A stretch of DNA of 64,000 nt from positions 861,017-925,016 of the forward strand of contig CAJNDT010006024.1 in NCBI GenBank assembly GCA_905221615.1, read 5' to 3'. The notes beneath the pieces were generated by a model. The model was not told the DNA's origin. It saw only the letters and a list, made by a program, of their open reading frames with translations, and ran no database searches. The position numbers were made by a program, and so were the translations under genes. Positions 21,716 through 32,774 of the stretch are shown here, in pieces. The stretch is from Symbiodinium sp. CCMP2592 (taxonomy: Eukaryota; Sar; Dinophyceae; Suessiales; Symbiodiniaceae). Positions within the stretch are counted from its first letter, which is position 1. Each line of letters begins with the position of its first letter.

Positions 21716-21820
21716 TTGGGAGTTTCCCGAAATTGGGGACCCTAATATAGGACCCTAAATGATGGGATCCTTCTTGTAAGGACCCCAAAATTTGGTACCC
21801 CTAATTTTCCGAAACTCCCA
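21716..21820. mobile_element. Family D inverted-repeat element
   Basis: The left end tgggagtttcccgaaattgg pairs with the right end taattttccgaaactccca. Internal segments include ggaccctaat and ggtacccctaa. Related copies or fragments lie at 17820, 37246, 42415 and 50229. Non-coding. Confidence 0.75.
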
Positions 21821-21869
21821 TTTCGGCTTCAGGGACTCTGGGGCTCAGACTGGGCTTCTTAAGGGGCCA

Positions 21870-21983
21870 TACTGAAAGGATCATGGGACTTAGTAACCAG
21901 GGTTATAATTAGGGTAACTATACTTATAACCGCAATTAAGGTACTTATGACCTTACTTACTAAGTCCCCGGATCCTCCAAGTA
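21870..21983. mobile_element. Family A MITE
   Basis: tactgaaaggatcatgggac...taagtccccggatcctccaagta; inverted ends and TA flanks. Internal cttataac..caattaaggtac is shared with the other copies. Confidence 0.85.
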
Positions 21984-22107
21984 AGGGTACTTCTCCGAAT
22001 GAGGGTCCCTCTGAGGGCCTTTCTGTAAGGATGCCGTACTAGTTCGGGTCCCCCCCAAAAGGAGCGCCGCCTTAAGCTGTCACACTGTTAAATCCTTAAT
22101 TATTACT

Positions 22108-22170
22108 ATGACGATTGCTAATATCATTGTTATTATTACAACTATTATAATGACGGTTATTATTATTACT
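22108..22170. repeat. AT-rich ATT/TTA tract
   Basis: Imperfect trinucleotide run tattattacaactattata. From 21990 to 23170 no exon could be supported. Confidence 0.6.
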
Positions 22171-22299
22171 AGTGCTTCTCATCATCTTGAACAAATAAGT
22201 TTGAACCCCAAAACCCTGAAGCCCCCAGCGAACCCGGCTCCTGCATGGCTTCGAAGTCGCCCTTTGAAGCCAAATACCTGGAGACCCCAGGGGGGATAC

Positions 22300-22477
22300 A
22301 CCAGGATTTTTAGGGTTTTAGGGTTTAGGTTTAAGGTTTAGCAAGTTTGCCCAGTGTAATGTAGGGGCCTTAATAGCTGGTGTTTCAGGCCCCATTAGAG
22401 TATAATGCGGAATCCCCAATTAGTAGTTCTACATGCGACTTGTTCTTCTCGATTCGTAGCAGTAGTGGCAGTAGTCG

Positions 22478-22511
<34 letters not shown>

Positions 22512-22920
22512 GCATCGGTCCAGGCATCTGGTTCGCTGCGGCCCGGGGCACATCTCCAGACCCAGGACGCAAAAGCTAAACCGTAAAGAATACTTCAAGA
22601 AAACCAAAACACAAACATGCACCCTAATCCTAAACCCTAAACCCTAAAACCCTAAAATCCTAAAACCCTAATCCCTCAACCTGATAGCGATGTCGTGGTA
22701 GGTTAACGCTGGGAAGGCCCGGGCCCTGCAGTTTGCAGACTCTTGGGCTGTCGCACTTCGGGGCTTGAGGTGTAAGCGGGTACGGCACAAGGTCTTCGGG
22801 CCTTCGGATCTTAGAGGTTTAGGGTTTATTGGGGTTTCGGGAAGGTTATGGTTTAGGGTTTAGGGTTTCGGGAAGCTTAGGGGCTAGGGTTTTGGGAAGT
22901 TTAGGGTTTAGGGCTTCGGG
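22300..22920. repeat. Telomere-like tracts in both orientations
   Basis: G-strand at 22305-22345 and 22815-22920 (gggtttagggtttcgggaag); C-strand at 22620-22680 (cctaaaccctaaaccctaaa). Confidence 0.8.
22470..22512. repeat. (AGC)n tract
   Basis: cagcagcagcagcagcagca, about 14 units. Confidence 0.9.
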
Positions 22921-23005
22921 AAGCAAGTCCTGAAGGCCGGAACTTAGGTTTACGAATCGGAATCCAGGCAGAAACTTCGGCCCTAAGCCCCAAACCCTTG
23001 TACTC

Positions 23006-23104
23006 TAGGGGCCTTAATAAGTACCTATCATATTGTGGGGGGTTCCTAATTTTAACTCTAGTATCATGGACCCCACAACCCTGTTCTAATTATTCAAGCC
23101 CCTA
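23006..23104. mobile_element. Family B element (degenerate)
   Basis: Begins taggggccttaataagtacc and ends ttctaattattcaagcccct, the family B terminal inverted repeat in opposite orientation to most copies. Internal ccccacaaccctg matches the element core. Confidence 0.65.
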
Positions 23105-23177
23105 TAGCATCCATTCAAGCTTGAGATGCCCTGAGGCTCAGGAGCTGGCCTAAGGTAGGCATAGCCTCCACCAAGCC

Positions 23178-23378
23178 TCAACTCAAAGGCGCGTCACGGA
23201 AGATTTCGAAAGCACCACTGGCTGCATACTCATGAGGTCCTCTTTCCCTCCTTAGATCTCCGGAGTACTCTCGACCTACATCACCGAACAGAGGTTGACT
23301 TAGCTCAAAACAGGTCAACAAGACTTGCAGCTCAAGGTTCACTTGGCAACGACAAGCGTCTCCTCTACTCTTCACCAA
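23178..23378 (-). CDS. Hypothetical protein, C-terminal exon
   Basis: The minus frame ends with a stop at 23178 and reads CQVNLELQVLLTCFELSQPL, FGDVGREYSGDLRRERGPHE, then YAASGAFEIFRDAPLS. Composition is very protein-like. No family recognised. Confidence 0.5.
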   Translation of the reverse strand: MVKSRGDACRCQVNLELQVLLTCFELSQPLFGDVGREYSGDLRRERGPHEYAASGAFEIFRDAPLS

Positions 23379-23471
23379 AGGTTCTGCCTGCCTCTCGGGC
23401 CCTCTCGAACGCTCTCCGTCCCTCCCTCCCCATCGAAATCCTTAATGACCGATGCAGCATCACCGTAAAAT

Positions 23472-23900
23472 TTGCCTGTGACTTGCACTCCACCACTGTC
23501 AGTAGATTCGAGTCACCGACGGGAATGGCCACAGGAACTTGCGAAGGAAGGCAGCCGTCTTGTTAAACTGGCCGCTGTTGAAGCGCTGATACGAAGGCTT
23601 TTTGGCCAGGGGGGGATCGAGGTCTCGATGGCCTTGCTGAGAAGAGCAAGATGCTTCAGAAGGTTGAGGAGACAAGCTACACACTTCATGGGGCTTCAAG
23701 GAAGAAAGTCATTTCCCTGGAGACCGCTGCAGCTTGATGTCTGTAAGATACTCCTTCGGATTTCATTTCGCCAGACTCTCTTCAAATCCTGCAGGCAGCA
23801 GAAGCTGCCTGATGCCAACAACTGCATGTGCAAGTGCAGATTACATGGAACTCCAGAGTTCGGATCGTATGTTTCGACTCAAAACAACATGCAAACGTGA
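23472..23900 (+). CDS. Possible + strand ORF (142 codons)
   Basis: Open from MPVTCTPPLSVD to a stop at 23900, reading QELAKEGSRLVKLAAVEALI and RRLFGQGGIEVSMALLRRAR. The minus strand also has exon-like pieces here (QFNKTAAFLRKFLWPFPSVT). The strand is not settled. Confidence 0.3.
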   Translation: MPVTCTPPLSVDSSHRREWPQELAKEGSRLVKLAAVEALIRRLFGQGGIEVSMALLRRARCFRRLRRQATHFMGLQGRKSFPWRPLQLDVCKILLRISFRQTLFKSCRQQKLPDANNCMCKCRLHGTPEFGSYVSTQNNMQT

Positions 23901-24189
23901 CGGATGTTCACTGAACCCTCAATGTCGCAACTAAATCCTAGACCGTCAACGTCCTCAGCGCTAAAACCTGTAACGCCGAAGACAACACTTGCCAAACCCA
24001 GCTAGATCCTAAACCTCATCAGCTTTGATTAAACAGGCCAGCTCAACGGCACGGATAATCTCCTGGCACAGGCAAGACTCCTTTGAGGCTCACTGGAATC
24101 TGGAACACCTGACTGGCTGGCAAGGGCCACCAAGACCAAAACAAGCTTAAACCTCGTACAAGCTCATCAACGTTAACTCCCGCCCGAAA

Positions 24190-24665
24190 ACCCCATATCC
24201 TCAACCTCTAAGCCCTAAAACCTAAACCCTGAAACTGAAACCGCCGAAGCCCTGCCTCTCAAGACCACAAACTCTAGAATCTTAGAAACACCAAATCCGA
24301 AACCTCTACACCAAACCCACAATCCTTAGAAACCGTCAACCCGAAACCTCTGAACCCCTTCTTGGAATCCCTACACTCTGCACCCGACAAATCTAAACCT
24401 TAAACCCCGGTATGTCAGAAACCCCAAGCCTGAAACATCCACACCCCTCTAACCTCACAGAACCCTAAACCCCCAAAACAACAATGAGTCACCAGCAAGC
24501 AAGACCCAAGCCCCAAACCCCAAACCCTTAAAACCCATTAAGACCCTAAAGACCCCTAAACCCTTAAAGCTGCTAAAACCCTAAACCCCTACAACCCTCA
24601 ACCCTTACAGCCCTTGAAGCCCTTAATACCCTAAACCCTTAAAGACCGCTAAAATCCTGAACCGC
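24190..24665. repeat. Long C-strand telomere-like field
   Basis: Nearly 480 bp of imperfect cctaaaccct, aaacccttaaa and ccccaaaccccaaaccctta variants. No exon was found from 23940 to 25020. Confidence 0.8.
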
Positions 24666-24819
24666 TCGAAGGCTCGAACTTCGCCTGGCGGGTGCCAGGA
24701 TCTTCGAAGTTCCCCTGGGTCACCTTACGCGGACCCAAGAAGCTCTCACGAGAATCCTGGGTTTATGATATAGGGCCTAAATAATTCGAACAGGGTTTGG
24801 GGGGCCCAGTATATAGACA

Positions 24820-24822
24820 TAT

Positions 24823-24855
<33 letters not shown>

Positions 24856-24862
24856 CATATGT
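24820..24862. repeat. (CA)n(TA)n microsatellite
   Basis: acacacacacacacacac followed by atatatatatata. Confidence 0.85.
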
Positions 24863-25023
24863 ATATGGAGGCCTATATAGTACGTGAGGTCGCAGGGGGC
24901 TTGAGGGCTTTGGGGTTCGAAGGGCTTTAAGAGTTTAAGGTTTTTAGAGATTAGAGGGTTCACGTGGAGTTCAAGGATCCAGGGTTGCAGGCCTAGGGCT
25001 CTGGCACATGGGGTATAGTATCT

Positions 25024-25335
25024 TCATATGACAGAGAGGACGACGGACAAGTAACTAAAACTAAAAAGTACTGCCAAATGAATTGAGGCTATAGTGCAGG
25101 CCATGTGTGCACAACGGAACACAGCTGAGAGTGCAACGAAGCCATTGCGCATGGTCTTGAAGAGTTCGCACTCTGTTGACCTGTGAATCTGAACACGCCT
25201 CAATGCTCTGACAGAACTCCAAGCAAGCTCCAAGAGTCTAAGAGCAGCAGCTTCTCCCAAAACCATAAAGGAGGGTTTCCTTATAATCTGAGAGTGGCTA
25301 GACCAAAAAATAGCTACAACGGAGACTGTAGGCAA
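25024..25335 (-). CDS. Hypothetical membrane protein, C-terminal exon
   Basis: The minus frame ends at 25024. It carries EAAALRLLELAWSSVRALRR, TECELFKTMRNGFVALSAVF and a hydrophobic end HLAVLFSFSYLSVVLSVI that could be one membrane helix. No family recognised. Probably part of the minus-strand gene reaching to about 26615. Confidence 0.5.
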   Translation of the reverse strand: MPTVSVVAIFWSSHSQIIRKPSFMVLGEAAALRLLELAWSSVRALRRVQIHRSTECELFKTMRNGFVALSAVFRCAHMACTIASIHLAVLFSFSYLSVVLSVI

Positions 25336-25444
25336 AGAGTGTCGACGAATGACACCCAGAGTGCATTACAAGCTTGCTTGCCATTGCCCGGCTGTCAGCG
25401 GTGATCCGAGATCATCCACCCTAAATCCTGTAAGCCCTAATTTA

Positions 25445-26222
25445 ATCTGCCACAGCCACGCCTGCGGAACTTCTCCGAGTTCACGGCAAAATATGCTCCT
25501 CTGCCGGAAGCGCCGATCATATAGATAGACAGGTAGATAGACAGACCCGTGCCTACGCATTCTGTGCATACTACAGATAATTTGGTCTATGCACAAGCGT
25601 AACTGTCAAATACAGCATGTACATACCATATACAGACAGTATGTGCGTATATACACATACATACGTCTGGCTGTGTGCTTAGTCAATCGTTTGTCTGCAA
25701 GCAGCTGAACCCACGAGACTCAACGCCAGCAACAAGCACCAGATTTACTCTGTTTGGATCAGACCATGGGAAGTTGACCATTCTGAAGACGGGCTTCAAT
25801 AGATCTGCACGCATGCATGCCATGTCCTCCGCTTTCGTAATCTGCAGGCTCATCTGAGGAGACCATGAAACTAACCTGGCGATTTGGATGTTCCCAACCC
25901 TCGGCAAGGGCCAGCTGAAGCAATGGCAAGACATGCACAGTACAAACGAAGATCGTTGCCGCCCGAGAGGTCGAGACACGACACGAACATCTCAGAGCCC
26001 AGCGGGAGCAGGGCACTTCCTGAAGGTCCATTCAGGTTCACGGGTACACGGGTGCCAACACGTATGGCTTTCAGTGGTTGTCAGGACTGGAAGACCAAAG
26101 CTTCTTGAAGCTTCAGGCAGGGCAGTCCGTTTGGGCATACTCAACAGCTTGCACACATCTCCCGTTGGTGAGCCTTGCCTTCTCTTAACCCCTTCCTCGA
26201 TGTTGAACCTCCTTGGAAACAT
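25445..26222 (-). CDS. Exons of an unidentified minus-strand gene
   Basis: In transcription order: about 26222-26045 (PRRFNIEEGVKRRQGSPTGD and LLSMPKRTALPEASRSFG); about 26031-25886 (AATIFVCTVHVLPLLQLALA then EGWEHPNRQ, ending CAG|GTTAGT); about 25865-25690 (MSLQITKAEDMACMRADLLK then PVFRMVNFPWSDPNRVNLVL); and about 25515-25450 (RSIFCRELGEVPQAWLWQ). The second and third blocks are only about 22 nt apart between GTTAGT and TCAG, unusually short for an intron, so that junction may be different. No family recognised. Confidence 0.5.
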
Positions 26223-26469
26223 GCCATGCCTACTTTGTGCACTACAACACTTCCTATTCCCTTGACATTGGCATGCCGGTGAATGTGTGCAAGTCTTTGT
26301 GGAATGGAGCGGCTAAGCACCGCGCGCGATCAAACGCTCTGGGCTGACACCGTCCCAGATGCCCAGGCGATGTAGAAGCGGCGTTATCATCCTCAAGGAA
26401 GGGTTTGGGGATTAGGGTCAAGCGACTTCGATTTTAAGTAACTGCTAAGAGTCAGGCGAGGGAATTCTG

Positions 26470-26615
26470 CAATCTCGCCTTCAACCCGAAGTTACGCGAA
26501 TATCGGCATCGCATGATCTCTGCGAGACGTGTACGTACGACACACATGAGGGACCTCGAGCGAATGTTTTCCAACAAAACCTGGAGACAACTCGCAAGCT
26601 CACGACGGCTAGTGC
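26470..26615 (-). CDS. Exon, unidentified
   Basis: Minus frame ELASCLQVLLENIRSRSLMC then VVRTRLAEIMRCRYSRNFGL. Helical composition; probably the upstream part of the same gene. Confidence 0.45.
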
Positions 26616-26699
26616 TGTTACGGTTATGACCCATAATTTCTAGAAAATGTCAGAACATTTTCATATATGGTATGATATACTGTTACGTACTATAAGATA

Positions 26700-26935
26700 C
26701 TATCTGCTACCATAATCGTCTTGCTGTGGCTGATGGCCCCCAACTGCACAAAGTTGGCCCCTTGAGGCTATGGCACTGAGCAGCCAAAGTCCACTCCGAG
26801 GTATTCGGCACCTTGGGCGAAGCTGCCACACAAAATGTAAATGCAGCTTGTTATTGTTTCCCCCCCCCCCCCGCCCCTCAGGCTTTCTAATACAAAGCGG
26901 TTCTGTCGGGTTCCACTTGCCAGCAACCACTTTAT
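26700..26935 (-). CDS. Possible exons
   Basis: About 26930-26875 reads VAGKWNPTEPLCIRKPEG and about 26830-26715 reads SGLWLLSAIASRGQLCAVGG, separated by a poly-C run (26863-26872). Weak support. Confidence 0.3.
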
Positions 26936-27109
26936 CTACGGCGAAACGCGAGGTTAAAAACTACACGATCCATTTCTGCATGTTGATTTGGAGGAACTCA
27001 GTCTATGTATAAACGCAAACGACCGGAACAACGAGCGCTATACATATGCCATGCACGACTTGACAACAGGTATACCAACCCCAAGCCTACCCGCGGAGGA
27101 GAGTCACAA

Positions 27110-27250
27110 CACTGAAGCCAGAGCGAGCTCTTGCCGTGAATTGAGCCCTCGTTGCATCGACCCTGTAGCCCTGACGATCAAGGGTCACCATGCTTGAAGA
27201 TTTCCATCCCGGGATGGCAACCGGCAAATTGCGAGGAGACAGCAAGAGTG
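27110..27250 (-). CDS. Exon, unidentified
   Basis: Minus frame NLPVAIPGWKSSSMVTLDRQ then GYRVDATRAQFTARARSGFS. Good composition; likely the same gene as 27500-27958. Confidence 0.45.
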
Positions 27251-27364
27251 AGAATAACAGGTGAAGAAGCAAGAGAAATCACAGACTCGTTAGAGAACAG
27301 CAGTACTGCATGCTAACAGTAGCTGTCAACATTGTCACAGAATTCACGGTGCTGCGAAAACAAC

Positions 27365-27410
27365 AAACACACATGAGCATAACACACACACACACATACA
27401 CACCACGAAG
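27365..27410. repeat. (CA)n microsatellite
   Basis: aacacacacacacacataca run between two exon blocks. Confidence 0.7.
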
Positions 27411-27499
27411 TGCCCATCATCCCAATGAAAGGCTAGCCGCCCTAAACCCTAAACCAACGGAAGATCATGGAAGGCTAGCCGCCGTAGCAGGCCAGCCAG

Positions 27500-27705
27500 G
27501 AGCCCCAACCAAGTCCGACGATGCCAATCCTGGCACATCGCGATGCAGACCTACAGTGAACCTTCATGAGCTCCCTTGTGACATGCGACAAGATGCTACA
27601 AGTACCGTATAGCCGCCCCTCATTTCTCAAGCTTGCGAAGTCTACGAGGCGACAAGACTTAGCGTTGTAATCGCCGAGCTTGAAGCCGTCGCCTGCCACA
27701 AAGTC
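27500..27705 (-). CDS. Exon, unidentified
   Basis: Minus frame FVAGDGFKLGDYNAKSCRLV then DFASLRNEGRLYGTCSILSH and VTRELMKVHCRSA. One of the better unidentified exons. No family recognised. Confidence 0.5.
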
Positions 27706-27844
27706 GTTATGCCTAGACCCTCCATCTACCCTCTATTAGACCCTGAATGTCCATTATTCGAGGCCATATACCTCTATTTAAGGGTACATGGAGGGTCCTG
27801 GTGCCTTTCATGCCCAACCGGCCCAGAATCACTCAGGTCAAAGT

Positions 27845-27958
27845 TGCAATGCGTTGCCGGTCCTGCTGGCTTTAGCGACTTGCCGGAGATAGTTCGCCGC
27901 GAGTCGGAACTTGGACAGGTAGAACTCGTAGGTCTGGCCAGCATTTCCGGCTCTTGAA
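27845..27958 (-). CDS. Exon, unidentified
   Basis: Minus frame AGNAGQTYEFYLSKFRLAAN then YLRQVAKASRTGNALQL-stop. The antisense + ORF 27709-27957 is judged a shadow because the minus frame is richer in aromatic and charged residues. Confidence 0.5.
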
Positions 27959-28229
27959 GTTAAGGGCGGCCAGGATCATGGACGAGAGCGAAAACGTGTG
28001 GGCCAAAACTTAGAACAAGGAATCGGACTAGGAGTGTGCCCAGGTGCGTAAATAGGAAGCTGTGCGCGTAACTAGCCCTGCTCCAGGCTGTGCTATGCAC
28101 CCGGTGCACACTCGCAATATGTCTCTAAGATCTTGTGCATGCTGTATTGCAAGTGACACTTGCTCATGAAGCCAAGACAGCGCTCACACGATGCCTGCAG
28201 GTCATCCCTTACTCGCAAGCTAATACAGG

Positions 28230-28328
28230 AGCCTTAATGATTAGACTAGGGTTTTGGGGCCCAGTATACTATACTTCTAACAAGGAGCCCCCACTACAAA
28301 TAGTATTGGAAATGATTTAGGCCCCTGT
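28230..28328. mobile_element. Family B element
   Basis: gccttaatgattagactagg gttttggggcccagtatact ... ctaacaaggagcccccac ... gaaatgatttaggcccctgt. The terminal inverted repeat is aggggcctNaATNATTA. Non-coding. Confidence 0.85.
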
Positions 28329-28870
28329 AGTAACCCACCCCCAAGGCTCGGACATTCTTCATGATCCAGCCTTTGAGACCCGCCCTGGGCAATCGGCTCT
28401 GAGTTCAGGGAAAAACGGATGCTTCAGGCTGCAGAGCTACTAGAAGACGGCTGGAGATAATCACAGTAACATCAACAGTAATAGCAAGACTATAACATCC
28501 ATGAGTCAAAAAAGACAAGTTTATAACACGGTTTGCGGCTATGCAGCTATTACAGCATTATAGACTAGTAACAACAAGCAATACCAGCAATACCAATATT
28601 GATAACAACGGCTGCAGGACTCTCAGGCCTAGCTTCTACAGCCAGATCAGGAAAGGCCGATACTGTGAGCTCGGAGTTGTTGTTTGTTGCGTTTGTTGAT
28701 CGATTCGTCTGACAACGAGCATAGTTCTCAATATCAAATTTGACAGAACCTGGTTGAGGGCTTAGGAGTTTCAAGGTCCGGACAAGCTCGGGCCAAAACC
28801 TTCTCGTGTCTCGAGCTCCGCTCCTCTAACGGTTTTGGCCGGCCATTAGATGCGAGACACACTACGTAAT

Positions 28871-28946
28871 GCAGGGGCTTTTAATACCTTATTAAACTAT
28901 GGTAAATATACTCCCCAAACCCTATTCAAATTATGAAGCCCCCTAG
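28871..28946. mobile_element. Family B element, degenerate
   Basis: caggggcttttaataccttatt ... ccccaaaccctattcaaatt atgaagccccct; shortened copy. Confidence 0.6.
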
Positions 28947-28962
28947 ACCTTGAAACACGTGT

Positions 28963-29181
28963 TCAGATGCACTCTCGCTTGGAGAGTTCATCCCTGGGTT
29001 GCGGGCAGGCCAGTGTCCTGTAAAGCAGGGGCTGACAGAAGGATGTAGATTGTGACGACAGCGATCGGCTCGCACTTTGCATGAACATCTCGCACCGATC
29101 GCACACACCTTTGGCGAGAAGTTCCTGTTGGAAGTACCGCTTAATGATTCCATGGCTTCCCCTGCAGGCTGCAGTAAACAA
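28963..29181 (-). CDS. Exon, possibly ankyrin-like
   Basis: Minus frame VFTAACRGSHGIIKRYFQQE then LLAKGVCDRCEMFMQSASRS, ending at 28963. AACRGSHGIIKRYF resembles an ankyrin inner helix, but one repeat is not diagnostic. Another minus frame (29321-28926) is open but less protein-like. Confidence 0.4.
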   Translation of the reverse strand: MFTAACRGSHGIIKRYFQQELLAKGVCDRCEMFMQSASRSLSSQSTSFCQPLLYRTLACPQPRDELSKRECI

Positions 29182-29324
29182 GAAAACTCAAGATGCCACG
29201 GCCATCGCAAAAGCAACTTCAGCTCATGGCGGCGAGAGCGCACCATCCAACAAAGCACTCTCTGGCACATGTGAGCATTTCGCATGAAGCTGCTTTCGAC
29301 AGGAAATGGCTTGAACCCCAAACT

Positions 29325-29440
29325 TTAAGCCCAGACTGCTCTGCTTGCCCCCTTCCCTGGTCGGTCCAGATCGGTCTCCAGCAGCGGGTAATCCTCTGCG
29401 TCGGCGAGTGTGTATGGAGAAATCAAGTAAGGAAAGCGAA
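29325..29440 (-). CDS. Exon, unidentified
   Basis: Minus frame ISPYTLADAEDYPLLETDLD then RPGKGASRAVWA-stop. Acidic and protein-like. Confidence 0.35.
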
Positions 29441-29533
29441 AGCCCAACCAGACTACGGCAGTTGCAAAGCAACATCTGCCGTGGCTGTAGCATCTCACAC
29501 AGCAGCCCTCTAGCATCATTCCCTCAAGTGCTC

Positions 29534-29622
29534 CTATTTCAGATGGTGGTCCTCGGGAATGCCATCGTCTTGCTCTCCCTCCTGCAGAGGTGGGGAGTCC
29601 TGACCGCAGTGCTCCAAGACAA
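29534..29622 (-). CDS. C-terminal exon, unidentified
   Basis: Minus frame VVLEHCGQDSPPLQEGEQDD then GIPEDHHLK-stop (TAG at 29536-29534). Acidic tail in a frame different from the longer open frame across this region. Confidence 0.4.
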
Positions 29623-30059
29623 CAGGGGTCTATTAGTCCTTCAGGATTCTGGTATCCAACATTACACATGATAACGCATTATCATGCAGCAATAAACACT
29701 ATCTAAACAATGTGAAGTATGCATATTGTTATATAGGGAGTCCGTTTTGGTTTTAACGCGTGCAGAAACGGTTCGAAACCTCCTCACAACTTCTGCGGAG
29801 TGAGGGGCTGAAGTCTTCGGATGTCCTTCAGGGAAAACCTCGGGACTGGAGTCGGTATCCGTCCCTACAAATTAGTCTCAAATATCGCAGAGATCAACGG
29901 CAGCCCTGACAAGACAAAGTGCCGTCTCGCAGCTAGGACGCCCCAGGTTCGCGGCCGAGCTGCCGTCCGGATCTTAACTCAAGGAAGCCGAAATCCCGAG
30001 GCCAAGTACTAAAGCACAGAAGATTGAATTAATAAAACCACCTACGAGTGGGTTCCGCA

Positions 30060-30400
<341 letters not shown>

Positions 30401-30644
30401 TTTGTTGCATTAGCCAACCGACAGAGCACCAATGATTCCAAGCTTTAAGCGGCAAACTGCGACCAATCCGAAACTCTTCGTTCGGAATAGTCAGACGCAG
30501 TATGCCATCGTAGCCCCTCCACAACTGTAAACTGTATACAGCAACACCATATAGGATAACGCGATGTACTGCAATGTGATGTAATGGACCATGGTATGAA
30601 ATAGACTACGTTACAATAGAGTAGAGCCGAAGAAAATAGAATTG

Positions 30645-30748
30645 AACTGTGTGTATGTGTGTATGCATTGCATGTATGTATGCATCTGTGTGCATATATA
30701 TTTATTTATATATATATATATATATGCGTATACGCATACATGCATGCA

Positions 30749-30786
<38 letters not shown>

Positions 30787-30866
30787 AACGAATATACATG
30801 TGTGTGTATATATGTACATATACATAGATGTAGGTACAGATATAGGTGTGGATACATACATATATA

Positions 30867-30908
<42 letters not shown>

Positions 30909-30970
30909 CGAAATGCATGCACATATACACTTATACACATACTCACATACACACGTGTACTGTACACATA
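30645..30970. repeat. (TA)n, (GATA)n and (CATA)n microsatellites
   Basis: TA runs at about 30708-30725, 30755-30783 and 30860-30880, a gatagatagata run at 30880-30910, then cacatacacac. No exon from 30970 to 31530. Confidence 0.95.
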
Positions 30971-31529
30971 TTTTATCGTATATACTGCTGTTTTACATAT
31001 ATCTTAACACCCCCCCCCAAGCTCAAGCCCTCTGCGGCCCGTCCAGCATCCGTGGAACCACTGCCTCAGCTCAGCTAAAAGTCAGCCCCTTCTAGCAGTG
31101 CTCGAACACGTGGGCAAAAGTTGCGGAGTGTACGCTGTTGTTTGAATGTTGAGCTCAATCAGAAGACAACATGCATGAGACTGGTAGCAGTCGATGGCAA
31201 GTCAAGACTGCGGATGGAACAGGGAAGCCCAGGAGGCAACTTGGCCGCAAGCCGCCACTGAACGAACACTGCCTAAACACGGAAACGCTTCAAACTTGTG
31301 ACGATTTCTCTATATCCCCCTTAGAGCCATAATATGAAAATTATATGTGTAATATCCTCTTGGGTTGTAAAATTTCGTTTACTAATTCCTAATCAGACTA
31401 TAGTTCTCCTTATCCCAGTCATCCACCGCGTCTCTGAGGTCGGCGGCAAATCCCTGGATCGCGCCGGCGAGGTAGTCTGCGAGCAGACGAACGCGAGGCA
31501 TCCGCCAGCCTCGGGACTTAAAAAAAGGG

Positions 31530-31800
31530 GCCCTGAATAAGTAGAATAGATTTTAATAGGGTTCCATTAAAGGGGTTAATACTACAAGGGATCTACAAGG
31601 GCACTATAATATGTAGGTATAGGGGCCTTAATAATTAGAATAGGGTTCCTTAAAGCGGTTACTACAAGGGATCTAGAAGGGTACTATAATGTGGGTATAG
31701 GGTTCCTTTACAGGGGCTACTATAAGGGATCTATAAGGGTACTATAGTATAGGGGCCCTTAATAGCTAGACTAGGGGTTTTGGGACCCAAAATAGTATTG
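31530..31800. mobile_element. Cluster of family B elements
   Basis: Repeated motifs: gggccttaataattagaata gggttcctt, ctacaagggatctagaaggg tactataat, and again taggggcccttaatagctag. At least two overlapping or nested copies share an extended arm actacaagggatctataagg. Confidence 0.8.
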
Positions 31801-31804
31801 AACA

Positions 31805-32147
31805 AAGGTTGCAATGCAAATGCTTTCTCGTTCCAAAGGAAGAACTCCAAACACACCGAACGCTCCCTCAAGCAGCGCTATGCCTGAAATGTTGGATGAT
31901 TTGCTTGCACCGAAGGTGGCTGTTACAATATAGGGCTCCGGCGCTCTAGTTGTGATGCGGTTTCCTGGTGGTGCCACCCTGTTCTGCTCTGTGGCTCCTC
32001 GGTGTGGTCTCGAAATCTCGAATTCTCAGAAACTTGGCGATCTGCTTCGTCTTCCAGTCCTTTGCGTTTCCGCGTCCCCATCACAGTGCCATGCATGTTC
32101 TGCATGGGGCACCAACTGTGCTCCCGCCACAGTCCCGTGTCCATCAT
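31805..32147 (-). CDS. Two exons of an unidentified gene
   Basis: The upstream exon (32147 to about 32000) reads GTRKRKGLEDEADRQVSENS. The downstream exon (about 31980-31805) reads VAPPGNRITTRAPEPYIVTA, TFGASKSSNISGIALLEGAF, then GVFGVLPLERESICIATF. The frames overlap near 31960-32000, so the splice site is uncertain. No family recognised. The 187-codon + strand ORF here is judged a shadow with a TA-repeat tail. Confidence 0.5.
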
Positions 32148-32164
32148 GAACTCATGGGATGGAA

Positions 32165-32267
32165 ATGGGTGGTTGTCAAAACTATGGGCCCTTTTTGAGT
32201 ACCCTAAATATTCGGTGCCGTACTATACTAAGGACCCAAAATCGACGCTAATTTTGACAACCACCCA
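32165..32267. mobile_element. Family E inverted-repeat element
   Basis: Left end tgggtggttgtcaaaa, right end attttgacaaccaccca: near-perfect inverted termini around agtaccctaaatattcgg. A related element lies at 50326-50427. Confidence 0.75.
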
Positions 32268-32421
32268 AACGGGAGCCCCGGCAATCGTCTTGGGTCGGCC
32301 GGGCTTGTCAGTCGGGCTGGGACCGCCAGGTGCTCTTTCACTGTTTAGGCGGGTGCAGTGTGCTCCTTCTGCAGACAGACAGCTTGTCCCTAACTACATT
32401 TCATGCACGTATACACATGTA

Positions 32422-32424
32422 CAG

Positions 32425-32456
<32 letters not shown>

Positions 32457-32462
32457 CATACA
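32422..32462. repeat. (TA)n microsatellite
   Basis: agtatatatatatatatata run followed by catacatacac. Confidence 0.85.
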
Positions 32463-32561
32463 TACACACATGTCTGTTGATCCTACAGGATGGCTTAGGC
32501 CGGACAAGTCTAAGCCTCACACCCCACAAATCCGGTATCACCTCGGTCAGAAGTTCAACAG

Positions 32562-32774
32562 CTAGCCTTCAGCCTGGACATGCAAGGCTCGGAATTGCCA
32601 GGCAAAGCTTCGCACGACGATGGCCACCTCGTTGTTCATGATGCCGACCTGCACCGATATGATGCGCTTTCTTTCACCCACCCTGTAAAGAATCCAGGGT
32701 CGTATCGCCAATGATTCTGAAGCTGGCTGTAGTGCTTTCCACAGACCACTACATGAAACCTCGCTTCGATCCAC
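32562..32774 (-). CDS. Exon, unidentified protein
   Basis: Minus frame SGLWKALQPASESLAIRPWI, LYRVGERKRIISVQVGIMNN, then EVAIVVRSFAWQFRALHVQA. Very protein-like and ends at 32562. Probably the same gene as 31805-32147. Confidence 0.55.
   Translation of the reverse strand: MDRSEVSCSGLWKALQPASESLAIRPWILYRVGERKRIISVQVGIMNNEVAIVVRSFAWQFRALHVQAEG

Noticed and set aside
32002-32565. 187-codon + ORF
   Set aside because: It runs through the family E element and a TA microsatellite, and overlaps better minus-strand exons.
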